Origin: Catenaria anguillulae PL171
Lineage: Eukaryota > Blastocladiomycota > Blastocladiomycetes > Blastocladiales > Catenariaceae
Assembly (NCBI GenBank): GCA_002102555.1
Contig: MCFL01000085.1
Coordinates: 1 to 64,000 of the forward strand
Reading direction: 5' to 3'
Length of the DNA: 64,000 bases
Below, piece by piece: positions 1 through 11,401 of the stretch (the first letter of the stretch is position 1; the number at the start of each line of letters is the position of its first letter). The translations under genes were made by a program, and so were the position numbers. A model generated the notes under the pieces. The model saw only the letters and a list, made by a program, of their open reading frames with translations, searched no databases and had not been told where the DNA came from.

Positions 1-511
1 TTTTAGGCTTGTAATCATGCACTGTCGACCCGTCGGCCAAGTCCTTTTGCGGGCGGAACTTTTCAAATGTCGAATGCTCAGTCCACACGTCCTTGAGATC
101 CTGTGGGTTGTTGACACCGACGGCCCAACGGCCCAGCATCCACACGGCAAACAATCCGGGCTCTTCACCCGGCTTGAGTAGCCCGCGACGTACGCCGTCC
201 TCCTTGACGTGTGCGATCCGCTCAATTTGCGCTGCACACTGCCCTTGCCGGACAAGACAGCCGACACACTCTTCCATGGCCCGAGACGCGGCAGGTGGCG
301 CAAGTGTGCCGGAACACGGAAGTACTTTGTGTAGACGTGAATGGATGACAAGAGCGCGAGTGCGGCGAGAAGCGGAGTGCGGGGCCGTTACGTGCACGGG
401 CAAAGATTGCGGCGAGCTTGGGCACGAGGTCGGCGATCGAGGGGGCAGGGCAGCCAGCAGGGCCGAGGCCGGCGCGGTGATCAGATCCAGGGCAGTGGTG
501 GTGGTGGACAT
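1..511 (-). pseudogene. Cytochrome P450, 5' part, frameshifted (runs off left edge)
   Basis: Reads leftwards from ATG at 511. The start frame gives a short polar/hydrophobic N-terminus. The frame must then shift three times, each like loss of one base: near 440 (in a run of C), near 380, and near 220. The reconstructed order is microsomal-P450-like: a hydrophobic segment (LLAALALLSS), then a proline-rich hinge and membrane-edge region (YFRVPAHLRHLPRLG), then the strand pair VWMLGRWAVGVNNPQDLKDV and an FEK motif, as in the first beta sheet of fungal P450s. The heme-binding Cys region would lie beyond the window. No GT-AG intron explains the shifts, so this is a pseudogene unless there are clustered sequence errors. 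The family call rests on pattern only. Confidence 0.55.
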
Positions 512-1314
512 GGTATGGTGTTGTTTCGGTATGGTGAATGGATGTAAGGTACAGGTGAGTGCGGGTGTGCGGGTGCGAGTGAGAAACGAGTTGGCTTGGC
601 CGGTTGGCAGGCGAGTCCGGTACTTGTATTTACTAGCAGTAGCAGTACTCGTTCCATCCATTCAGACCTCTGGCATGCCACGCTCCAGCCGGCGCGGAAA
701 CATGGACTTTGTGGGGGCCCGGGCCGTGGCCGGCTTGGAGGCACATGGAATCATTGCCTAGGGTTGAAGAATTCATGGTGTGGGAAGGAAAACAACGTTC
801 ACGTTCACTTTGAGCTTCACACCGCGGCATGCACGGCTTTGTCATTTCAACATGAATGTCTGCCGTTCCGTCGAGTCGTTGACGCGCATATGCATCATGT
901 TTGCTTTGCTGTGACGGCAGATGGCACATGACGCTGCCAAGATAGAGCTTGATGAGCTACACACGCGAGACACAAATCCGGTGACTTTGGCATGATCCGC
1001 TTGCATTAAATTGCCAACCCTGACTGCGTGCAAATGTGTCCTTGTTCCGACCCGATAATTCCGATCGTAATTCGGTGCTCACTGCCGAGGGAGAGTGGCG
1101 GTACTAGTTTGGTCAGGGTTGCCGTGCGAACAACAAGGCCGCACGCGTCGCTTTTGCGCTCTTGCGCTTCGGCAAACTCGGATGGGATTCTATTATCTAG
1201 CGAGCTTCGTGTCCCGCCGGCAACCCTTGCCTTCCTCACCGCTCTTGGCATGCAACGACGTGTAGAGTTCTTCGTTGGTTGAAGCTGGTATATTTTATGC
1301 AAGCACATTTGTTT
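512..1314. other. Intergenic, no gene seen
   Basis: Lies between the start of the P450 fragment and the 3' end of seven-TM copy A. Open frames here are short, overlap on both strands and show no recognisable domain. It presumably holds the P450 promoter and the 3' flank of copy A. Confidence 0.5.
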
Positions 1315-3082
1315 CTACCGACTACAAAGCTGCTCCACTGGCACCCGAAATGGCGTGCCCTCCGCTGTGCTGTTGAGATTCCAAACTGTCTCCTCCTGCC
1401 ACTGCCTTTGAATTCTTCTTCTTGCGTTGCCCTCGCACTCACCGCCACCAGCAGACAACAGCCATGTCCGATTTTTCACCATGATCTTTTGCTCAAACTT
1501 GGCTCGCAGGGACACGCGCCTTGATAACCCGTTGTGGCCGTGAGCGGCTCCCGTATCATCCTCGTCCATCGTTGGACCTAAGCCGCGGTTGTAGTTGATG
1601 AGCCAGTCAAACGCAGCCTCGGCTGCCGTTGCGAGTGCACACAGAGTCGTAGTGATTGCGGTGCTGTAGATTGGGAAGGGTCGGTACAGGGCAATAAAGA
1701 CCAGAAAGCATATCCAGTAGATGGTCAGCATGAGTGTCTACATGGACATACACATGTTTAAAAGAATGCCGTGTGCATGTCAAAGAAGGAATCTGCAAGA
1801 TTCGACCCAGGCAAAAAAAAAAGCGGACCAGCAGCTTGAATGTTCGTCCCACAAACACTTTGGCCGATGGCCGATGATGGGTTCCCACGGGTCGCGCCTT
1901 GCTTTGCTGATTTGGATTCTCGAGTCGAGCAGCACTCGCGAATTCGAATTCGAACCAACAGTTGGCATCGCGGGTGGCGAAGGCCCGGCCGCCACAGTGG
2001 CTGCGGCTGTTGCTCCGTGCCCAACACCCCACCGGCTCGAGACAGATAGTTTGTGGAAACCATGCTGTCCAGCGCGACCGAATTGTCCGTGGCGCTGAAT
2101 GCGACTTTGAGCGACCTATGCTCATGGCAATGAGCGCAAACTATGTATCTCGAAGAACCACTCGAGCAAACGTAAGTGAATGGCACATGATTGCCAAGGC
2201 GCAAATCAGACTCGGAAAACGAACCGGAAGCAGGGCAAGAAGTCCAGCGCTCCATGATGGGATGATCACTGCCGTTTGCCATTCAACTGAGAAATGTGAA
2301 GACCAAGTCGATAAACATTGACATATTTATCATTCCATGCAGCACCCAATGGCAGGCACACGAACCAATGTTGAGATTACGCTGCTGCCATACACAGAGC
2401 GCAACCGTGCAAAATACGATGGCTTGAATGACACATGTCATGACGAGCATGCCCCAAACGAATTTCTTTCGACTCGCAGGCTGAGCGACCATAAGCAGCG
2501 AGATCCGAAACACAGTGGCAATCACAACGAGTGGCGCTCCAGGAAGGATAGTAAACAGTCGAACTGCGTTGAGAATAAAGGTCTGCCGCGAATGCATGTC
2601 CGAGAGCCCGTTAGGTGTCTGCAGATTGATTTGACGCGGGTATCGAGGAAGCGCGCACATCTGCCCAACCAACTTGCCACAAAATGTAATAATGCACTAC
2701 GCTGTTGATGGCCTCAAACATAAACAGTAAAGACGCAATAAACAGCAGCATGACACGGTACTTGCTTATTCGTCGTGGATCGTCCAAGAAATCAGAATCG
2801 GCGAGTAGTCCTTGATGTGTTTTCTTGGTTACGTGCTCTCCGTCGAAATGGATTGCATTTCGACTGCTTGATTACATGCCACACTCTTGGAAAAATCGCA
2901 TATATGGTAGATAGAGCAACAAGAAAGCCGACCGTGAATCCGATCAGGGTGTTCAGGGCGATATTGTCAGGAACGCGAAATATGAGTGTCGTCGCATCGA
3001 CATGGGTGTGAAGAGCGTGGGCGGATTCAGCGGACATGATGGCCACGGGGCTAGTTTCTTGATAGCTTGATTGCTCCAACAT
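1315..3082 (-). pseudogene. Seven-TM family copy A, decayed
   Basis: Exons from family comparison: 2659-3082 (ATG at 3082 or 3037), 2366-2582 (217 nt), 2225-2286 (62 nt), 1829-2140, 1315-1737. Introns are phase 0, 1, 0, 0 as in copies B, C and F. Recognisable pieces are TM1 (IALNTLIGF), TM2 (FEAINSVVHYY), TM3 (LPGAPLVVIATVFRISLLM), TM5 start (FALIAMSI), and TM6-TM7 (YRPFPIYSTAITTTL, then AAFDWL). Exon 1 needs a frameshift near 2800, since its length is not compatible with phase and the TM2 region lies in another frame. Exon 4 stays open but a one-base loss at the TM5 Trp codon (near 2115) puts the third loop in a foreign frame until the FK(L)L segment returns to register. At least one inactivating lesion, so probably a pseudogene. 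Tandem to copy B. Confidence 0.7.
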
Positions 3083-3319
3083 ATCGAAGGACACGTCAGG
3101 CTTCGTTCGGTCGAGGTCGAGTTGGATTCATTCTCGACCCTGTTCCGCTTGTGTGCTTCGTGTCCGACGCGGTTTGTCATTCTGTCCGCGAACACCTGTT
3201 TACATCAACATTCAGGTGGAGCTGCAGGATGAACATTTCATTTGATCTGTGTGGAGTAACTGACCAGCCATCGCCGAGGCGAAATGACAAGATGCATGTG
3301 TATTCCGTTTGGCCAGCAT

Positions 3320-5004
3320 TCAGACGACTGTCATCTCCGAACTCGATGCTTCTGTTGCTACAACAGCCGAATGTCTTACCGTCTTGTTCGACATGAAAGC
3401 TGCCTTGCTCGATGTGATTTTCCTTCGAATCACCTCCTTGGCACCTGCCCGATTCACCGTGATGAGCCAATCGAATCCTGCCTCAACAGCAGTCGCGAGT
3501 GCACACAAAAGCGCCACGACCGACACACTGTAAACAGGAAAGGGGAGGAACGTGACAATGAAAAAGAGGGCCAGGATCCAGAAGGAGGTAAGGAGAATTG
3601 TCTGATTTCAAGTTGGCCGCCGAATCTTATGTCAGGATGCAGCAAGAGGGAAGGACGGAGATCCAGAACAAAAAAAAGGACAAACCATGATTTTGAATGA
3701 TCGTCCAACGTGGTACATGACAGTTTGATGCACCTTGCGCTTCTTTTCTCCTGCACTTCCTTTTGAGGCTGATGGACCTTTCGAACCTCTGCCCGTATCC
3801 GGCGACGACAATGGCACCAAGTCTGCTTCCTCCCGCGATAGATTCTTGCCTTGGGTCTCAGCTGGAGACGCTGGCTCATCGGAAAGTACAGACTCTTGGC
3901 TGCTATTGCTGCCGTAGACCGCGGGCAACGTTGGCTTGGAAACAGGTTGGGACTTGACAGTCGTGTCTGGCATCATGCTGATGACCCCAATGGAATCTTG
4001 GACGGCGGTGAATGCTACCTTGAGTGACCAGAGACTGAGAATGATCACAGCGAGCTGTGAAGGGCGAAGGGAATGGATGAATCATTAAGTGGTGACACAC
4101 AGGAATGTGTGCAAGAGAGCACATCCACGAACCGGGACAAGCAACAGGAATCCCGCCATCCAGATCGGAACAACCACCAAGCTTTGCCAAGTAGCTGTAC
4201 GATTCACTTGGGTTATCATTGCTATCTCAGGGTCCACCCAAAAGCATGATGGATGGAAATTACGAACCGACATCCAAATGTCGGTATTCCCACAGCACCC
4301 ACGCGACGCAACCAGGGCCGAGCAACTGAAGCACGCATAGCAACGAAATCATGCCCCATACCACCCATTTTCGATGGACCGGATGCGTGATAATAAGCAG
4401 CGAGATCCGGTAGATGGTTGCTATCATGACAAATAGTCCAACGAGGCTGATTGTGAACAATCGAGTCATGTTGAGAAGAAATGTCTTGCCACAAGTGGAC
4501 GCTTTGTGAATGAATTACATCTGCATGTGTCGATTGAAGCGTCGGAAGCTAGCGTACATCGGCCCATCCAGTCGTCCACAATTGAAAATAATGTTGAAAC
4601 CCGCTGATGCACTCGACAATGATCAACAGCGACGATGAAAACAAGAGCGCCACTCGATGTCTTCCTAATCGTCTCGGGTTGTCTAGCAAATCCGTCAGCG
4701 GTCGCCGCTGCTTCCCACTTCCTTGGTATCGCCGCCGATGATAGCATGGCCAGCATCGCGACTCTTGGAGTCCATTCACAAACTTGGGCAGCAACTTGTA
4801 CGCTGTTGCAAGGCCGACAGCAAAGCCGAGAGCGTAAAACACGAGCGTGTTGATGGCAACTCGGTCAGCAACGCGAAAGGTGACGAGCTGGGTTCCAGTT
4901 GTCATCGGTGGAAGAATGCATTCAAGTTCGGCTGTTTGTTCCGTAGTTGTCGGATTAGTACGGCATGCATCGAGTCTTGCAGAATTTGTCTTTTTATTTT
5001 TCAT
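3320..5004 (-). CDS. Seven-TM family copy B (GPCR-like topology)
   Basis: Five exons: 4558-5004, 4268-4484, 4133-4194, 3686-4054, 3320-3601; 458 aa. A later start at 4905 (MTTGTQ) is also possible and puts TM1 nearer the N-terminus. Seven hydrophobic segments: TM1 VAINTLVFYALGF, TM2 LLFSSSLLIIVECIS, TM3 LFTISLVGLFVMIATIYR, TM4 after HRKWVVWG, TM5 spanning the exon 3/4 border into SLWSLKVAF, TM6 TILLTSFWILALFF, TM7 ending AGFDWL. A loop of about 100 residues rich in Ser, Lys and Glu separates TM5 from TM6 and ends in a basic stretch and SFKIM. No signal peptide seen. The topology resembles a GPCR, but no known receptor family is recognised and ligand and function are unknown. The frame is intact, unlike neighbour A. 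Confidence 0.75.
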
Positions 5005-5481
5005 AGCATAGCACTACCCTCGCTCAACACCAGTTGGAACCGAAAATGTACAACATTTAGTGGTGGAGGCGATCGTTATCGAGGAAGAGCGCAAACAGCG
5101 CGGACGAACACCAATGCCAACAAGCAACATGGGATGTTCGATTTCGATTTCAATGGTGTCAACAATCATAGGAGGCTGTATTGATTTCGAGGTAAAAATG
5201 TAAAGGCCGGTGTATGCTTTGCACTGATGTGGCCGATGAATATAAAACAAACTGGTGCACCAAACAACGGGCGGTCCAACACGAGAAAAGCGGAAAGCCA
5301 GTGGCTGGCAGCAAACGAGACAAAGCAAATCAAAACAAGACCAAACAAAACAAAAAAGAGAGAAACAGGGAGGAAAGAATACACAGAACGAAAGGCTCAA
5401 ACAAGACCAGAATACACACATTGACACACCGTTTCGTGACGCAGCTACATACAACAACGTTTCGCATAGATCGCAAATGAA
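5005..5481. other. Intergenic, A-rich
   Basis: Holds the 5' flank of seven-TM copy B and the 3' flank of the APSES gene, both on the minus strand. The plus strand is A-rich around 5290-5420. No gene seen. Confidence 0.5.
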
Positions 5482-8400
5482 TCAAGCATCCACTTCCATC
5501 TTGACATCAGCAGTCTGGCCCTCGCCAGCGTCCTTGGCAGGCGCCGCCGCGCTCGCTCCGGTCACGAACGCCAAAACGTCCGCCAACACTTGCTCGTCGT
5601 AATCCTGGCCAACAGCGGGCGCTTCCATGGGCAAATCAGACACACCGCCCGTTGACACCCCCTCGCCGCCATCAGTGCCATTGGCAACGCTCTCACTCGC
5701 AGCATCCATGGACGAGGACGATGCTTGCTGTCCGGGCAAAGACATGGGCGAGCCGGCCGCCGCACCGCCCGTGGTGTCCATGGCACTGAGCAGGTCGTCC
5801 ACAGCAGCGTCCACGTGATCAATCGGGATCGCACAGCACTTGGCAATGAGCGCGCGGTACTTGTGAATGTTGGACAAACTCGTCGAGCTCACCGGCGCCA
5901 CCACACCATCCGTCGATGGAACCCCACCGTTGGTCATGGCCAACGCCTGCGACACACGACTCGACATGCCCTGGACGGCGGCTTCGGGGGCGGGCAACTC
6001 CCACTCGGGTGGCACCTCAATGGCCGACTGCGCTGGCGACGTGGGCGACTCCTGGTTGGACGAGAGGCGCGACCCGCGCAGGTTGGACACGGCAGCATAC
6101 ATGGCGAGCTTGGCGGATTGGAGGCAATCGTCCCATGCGGCTTGGTACGCTTCGACGAGCTTTTCCTTGTTCTGAGCCTGCTGCTCACCGTCCGCCGAGG
6201 CGGCCAGCAATGCCTTTGCGGCAACCACATTGGTGTCGTGCATCAACATGCGGTCGAGCATGGCGTGGGAATCGTGAAACTTGCCGAGCGAGTAGGCCGA
6301 GTACAATTGCGCAGCAGTGAGGGGCGCCGTGTGATGCATGTGCTGCATGTGGTGCAGGTCGTGGTGCTGCATGGGCACGCCGCCCATTTGCTGGGGATGG
6401 TAGCCGTACCCGTACCCCATCTGAATAGGCGACATGATCCCGCCCTGCATTTGATGGACCACGTGCGGATGCGACGGCGGCGTGACCCCGCCGTTGGCGC
6501 CCACGCCATTGTCGGACTCGTCGCCCTCGGACATGACGTCGGCCGTCTCGGGCAACAGCACACTCCTCCTCCGACCTCTCCGTTGTTGCTGCCCCTGGCT
6601 TTTGCCTTGTTGCTGCTGCGCTCTCGCGACCGCGCGCGCATGCGCCTTGGCCAACATGTCGGCCGACTTGCCTGCATGATTGGCCAAATCCGACCTTGCA
6701 CCGGCCTGCATCAAGATGGGCGCCAATCGCTCATGATGGCCCTCGTGCATGACAATGTGCAACACCGTGTTCCCATCTTGGTCTTGTGCATCCAAAAACT
6801 CTTGCGGCACCCCGCGGCGGGTGACAAGCTCGGTCATGTAGTACTCGGCCGCAGGCATCTTGCCCTCTTCGGAAGCCACTAGCGCAATGTGATGCAGGAC
6901 GGTTCGGTCGCGCAAGTCCGTCGCCAGCACACCAGAGTCGCCAACGAGATCGAGCAGGTCACGGAAGCTGCGGTGCGCATGGTTGTCGTCGAACCGGATG
7001 GCCCACATGAGCGGCGTGGCGCCGTCATTGTCCCTAGGCACGCTCGGGTGACCCAGCTTGAGCAAGAGGCGAATGCAATCGGTGCGTGCAAGCGCGGCGG
7101 CCCAGTGCAAAGTGGTGTGACCTTGATCGTCGAGCGCGAGATCCAGCGGCATGTCAGCGGGCGGGTCGCGAATCAGTTCGGGCACCTCGCCGCGCGTCAG
7201 AAGGCCCTGGATCAACTGGTCGCGCCACTGCAGCAGCTTGACCGTGAGCGTTTGCTGTTGCTGGTGCTGCTGGGCACGTGCAGAGGCATTGACGGACGAC
7301 TTTGGCGAGTTTGCGCGTGACCCGCCGCGAGTCGAGTTGTTGGAGTGTGCGGCCCGCTCGAGACCCGAGGCCGTACCAGCGGCATTGCCGCCCATGTTGG
7401 GCGACGCCTTGCTGGCTGCCCCACCGCGCGAACGTGCGCCGCCTGATCCACCGTAATTGGCGCGTTTGGCGGGACCGGGCCCTGCCGAATCCGACTGGTC
7501 GCTGCCCACATCGTCGTCGGCGCCGTCTTGGCTTGCGGCTGCCGACGCGGCAGTCCGCTTTGTGCCGCGCTTTGCCCCGGTGGCGCGTGGCGAGGGTGCG
7601 GGCGATCCACCAGCTGGCGATGCTGCGCCAGACGAGCTGGGCGTGCCGCGGCCGGACGAGCGCGAGCCACCTGCGTAGTTGGCGTTGCTGGCCGACCGCC
7701 GTGGGGCCGGGCCGGGAACTGGGTCTTGTTCTGGGTTGAAGTTGAGGAGGGGATTGACAAGATCTTGAACGTCGTATTGGTGAGCAATTTCTTGGCCGCG
7801 CTCAAAGGGGACCTGTATTGTGACATTGGCGGATGAGTACAAAACTCGAACAAAAGGTTAAGGACGATTTGCGGATCAAACAAACGTACCCAAGTGCCTT
7901 GATACTTGCCGTAACCACCCTGCACCTTTTCATGCACGCCTGTCTGAATTTCCCTCTCGAGGATCTTTGTCCTTTGCGGCTTGTCAATCTGGGCCACCTT
8001 GAGCAACTGCGTGGCGTTGAGCCAATTGTCACGACACCGCCGCATCACATCAACTGCCCCAACTCGCATTTCCCATACGGGAATCGACGAGTACGTGGCC
8101 GTGTAAATCGACGGCGTGCCTGTGGGCTGGCGCGACCTCGGAGTTCCAGGTGCTGATCCAGTCCGGCGACTGCCACCACCCGACGGAGCCGACACGGTAA
8201 CAGCAGCAGCAGCAGCAGCCGGTGCAGGCGGGTTTCCTTGCGCAGCACCGTTGGCTGGTGCGTTCGCGTCCGCCGGCGCTCCACCTTGTTGTTGCTGTTG
8301 CATGGCCGTTGCGGCCGCAGCTTGCGCAGCCTGGTGTGCGGCGGCAGCGACTGCCGCAGGATGCATGCTTGGGTGATGATGGTGCACGGACGGGTGCGGA

Positions 8401-8849
8401 TGCAATAGCGCGGGGTGATGAATGCCCGGCGGCGGAGGCGCGCCCGCGCCAGCGTGGACGGGCGGTGCGTACAGAAACGGCGACACGGCGGCGGGCGCGC
8501 CAGCGTTTGCAGACCCGGCGGTTGCAAGCGCGTTTCCGACGGGAACGCCGTTGTTGGCTGCGTCACCAGCGGCCGGATTGGTGCCTGCGACGGAAGCCGT
8601 GTATGCGAGCGCGGTGGCCGTGGCCAGGGCGGCAGCGTTGGCTGCAGCGGGGACAGTCGCACCTGCAGGTGCAGCCGCGGCAGTTGAGCGAGTTGGGCCG
8701 GCAGTCGTGGTGTAGATCCCGGCGGCAGCGAGCGGATTCTGTTGGGCCTGGGCTTGAGCTTGGGCCTGCGCTTGAGCCTGTGCTTGAGCTTGAGCTTGGG
8801 CGGCAGCGGCGGCAGGATGCTGGACCGCGGTCGGGTTGGTCGAGAACAT
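5482..8849 (-). CDS. APSES/KilA-N and ankyrin transcription factor (Mbp1/Swi4-like)
   Basis: Two exons, 7890-8849 and 5482-7812; 77-nt intron with GTACGT donor and ACAG acceptor; 1096 aa. Splicing joins KYQGTW to VPFERG, rebuilding the hallmark GTWVPFERG of the APSES DNA-binding domain. That domain (about residues 240-350) includes [18 protein letters not shown]. An Ala/Gln-rich N-terminus with (AQ)n repeats precedes it. Ankyrin repeats follow, e.g. [28 protein letters not shown] and [20 protein letters not shown]. After them come a basic Gln-rich stretch and a mostly disordered C-terminus. In yeasts this domain order is that of MBF/SBF subunits that drive G1/S genes in the nucleus; which of the two it corresponds to cannot be told. 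Starts at the only in-frame ATG (MFSTN). Confidence 0.93.
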
Positions 8850-9678
8850 GATATGGCGCAACTGCGACGACGACGACGACGAAGGGAAAAACTCCGTCAG
8901 TGTTCAGGTCCAACACGGGGCTTCAACAGGGACAGCGTCTCGCGCCGGCGCTGGCGCCAGGCTGCAGCCAAGGGCCGAGGGCCTGACGCCTGGGCCGGGA
9001 ACTTGAAGGCGGCACGACATGGCACCATGGCGCGCGACGTGACGCGCATGAGAGACGCAGACAGCCCGAGGGGAATGAATGAGACACGTACCGAGACGCG
9101 GAGTATCAACTGACGCCTGGATTTCAGTCGAGAATGTGGACGTGTCGTGTCGTGTCGCGACGAGGGGCGAGACGTTGACGGGAAAAGGAGGAGACGAGAG
9201 GTCGTGTCGTGAATTGTCGGCCGTGGGCGCAACACGACCCAACGGCCGCGGTGGGCGGAGACGGATCACGTGCAAATCGCACCCAAGCCACCGCAAAACG
9301 TGTCAAGCGCTGTTCAAACCGACTTGCGTGATCAACGAGTCGCGATCACGTGCCCAGGTTGCTATGACGCGTCGTTGTCCTTGACTGTTGCGCACCCCAG
9401 TCTCGCCGTGCCAAGGAGACAATGACAAGGTCGAGCAGATCCACTCGCCGGCAGGCACATACGGAACCTACTACTCAAGCGGCCCTTCCGATGACCACAC
9501 TGCCAGTCTGCCATTTGAGCGCTTGCTCAGCTACATTGACGTTTCCCCCCAAATGCGAAATGTTACAACATGGTTCATCCAACCTGACCCTTAGAGACGG
9601 ATCACGTTTGCGACCGCCTGCCTCACATCCCAGCCAGTCCGTCCAAGGCATTGGATACATCATGATCAAGTCACTGCA
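8850..9678. other. Intergenic between APSES gene and seven-TM copy C
   Basis: Contains the APSES promoter and the 3' flank of copy C. GC-rich, with repeated CGTGTCGTGTCG motifs at about 9139-9160. One ACGCGT (MCB-like) occurs at 9367-9372. No gene seen. Confidence 0.4.
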
Positions 9679-11039
9679 TCAAACAGCCGCACTTTTGCTC
9701 ACGGTCAACGACATGATCGCCGACTTCGTTCCCATTCGCGAGAGCATGGCTGATGCGCCATTTCCAACCTTGGCCGATTGCACCACGAGCCACTCAAACG
9801 ACGCCTCGGTCGCCACGGCCAGCGCGACCAACGTGCACGTAATCGCGGTGCTGTGGATGGGAAATGGTCGGAAAAGGGCAATAATCACAAGAAACATGAT
9901 CCAGTAGCTGAGAATGCACATGGTCTGTCCGATAGCATGAAAAATGCGCATCATGTCAGACGAGCAAGAAATTACGCACGCACGATAAACAAAACGCACA
10001 AGAACTTTGAATGTTCGGCCAAGCGCCATTTGCGGATTGGTAGACGGTTCGTTGACGGAACCGTGAGTAGACGCAGCAGAATGTGTTCCATGGCCAGGAC
10101 TATTTTCACCTGCAGCCGTCGGCTGACCTGGGCTGTGGACACTTGTCGGTGACATGGACACGATAGCAACGTCACCTTCCGATCCTGGCGATTTGAAAGA
10201 GCCAAATGCGATCTTGAGGCTCCACAGCGACATGGTAATGAGCATAATCTATTTGAAATGCATTGAACATCCAGTCAGTCAGTCAGTCAGACATGGTGAC
10301 GAAGCGGTTGGCGAGGTGTTGGGCCGTACTGGAAAGAGAGCAAGAAGCGCGGCGGTCCACTGTGGGATCAGAGCGACGGATTGCCATCCAACTGAAAGCA
10401 AAATCAACATCTAACTCAACGATGCGGTACAGAGTGTTGGTACATACCAATGTCCAGGCCAGCATATCGAATCAACGATTGTGTCACGGTCACATATACA
10501 ACGGCCATGATTGTGCTTGTGATCCCCAGAAACACGCGAATGCACAGTATACGGAACCGTTGCTGCGTCACAATGATCACGGCAGTTCGGTACAAGGTTG
10601 CGACAGCAACGAGAGGCGACGCAGTGTAAATCGTCATCATGCGAATGAGATTGAGGGCAAATGACTGTGGAAACACAGGGAAACACAGTCAAAGTGACGG
10701 GCAACGTATCTGAATGCGTCATGCGGTCGTACATACGTTTGCAGTTCCCGTTTCCCACAAGGTATGGTAATACACGAGGCTATTGATTGATTCGGCGACC
10801 AGGAGAATGGACGCAGCCGTCAGGTACACGAGCCTGAACTCGCCGACCTTTCTGGTAGCCGACAGCCCAGAATAGTTGGAGGATGGACTCTTGTGCTTGT
10901 GCTTGGAGACGACATGCCATGTTTTCGGCACCAGAACCAATGTTGAGCAAGTCGATATCAACAGGCAAATGTAGAATGCAATAAGAGTATTTCGCGCGAC
11001 TTGTTCCGTTATGACGGATGGTGGGGCTCGGAAGGGCAT
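9679..11039 (-). CDS. Seven-TM family copy C (GPCR-like topology)
   Basis: Five exons: 10737-11039, 10448-10664 (217 nt), 10330-10391 (62 nt), 10000-10248, 9679-9924; intron phases 0, 1, 0, 0; 358 aa. TM1 is about residues 18-37 (NTLIAFYICLLIST), TM2 about 69-94 (VAESINSLVYY), TM3 about 107-130 (YTASPLVAVATLYR), TM4 about 140-162, TM5 about 183-207 (ending SLWSLKIAF), TM6 about 278-297 (YWIMFLVIIALF), TM7 about 305-326 (STAITCTLVALAVATEASFE). The loop between TM5 and TM6 is about 70 residues, Ser/Pro/Gly-rich, and ends TFKVL. A short N-terminus with no signal peptide suits an N-out receptor-type protein. Every splice site is GT-AG. This is the cleanest complete member and a good reference for the family. 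Confidence 0.8.
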
Positions 11040-11401
11040 GGTGTGCTGTTAAAGAAGTGTCACATATAGTCTATCAGGGCTAAGTACATGTGAAATTGCT
11101 CGAGGTGCCTGAAATCTTTCCCGCGGTGAACGTTGCTTGGCCGATTCACGGTCTCGCCGGGCTTTTTGTTCGCACCGATTTGATAAGTGAATCCAATTGC
11201 CAGAGGCCGGAGACCAGGGTACATCGGCTAACAAAAGTCATTGACACATGCACAGAATCATTTTTTGGCATTGTATTTCACAGGTTTGTCGCAATTGAAA
11301 ACAGCAATCAACAAAAAGATACACACAATGAGCTTGATGGACGAGCGAACGAGCATCAATGTCCAGCACCAACACCCGTTCGACAACAAAAGTTGCACTG
11401 C
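11040..11401. other. Intergenic, no gene seen
   Basis: Holds the promoter of seven-TM copy C and the 3' flank of the repeat-rich secreted protein. Confidence 0.5.

Noticed and set aside
5725-6882. A 385-codon plus-strand open frame
   Set aside because: Antisense to the ankyrin part of the APSES gene; no motif.
9367-9372. ACGCGT upstream of the APSES gene as an autoregulatory MCB site
   Set aside because: One six-base match in 830 bp is close to chance; no cluster of sites seen.
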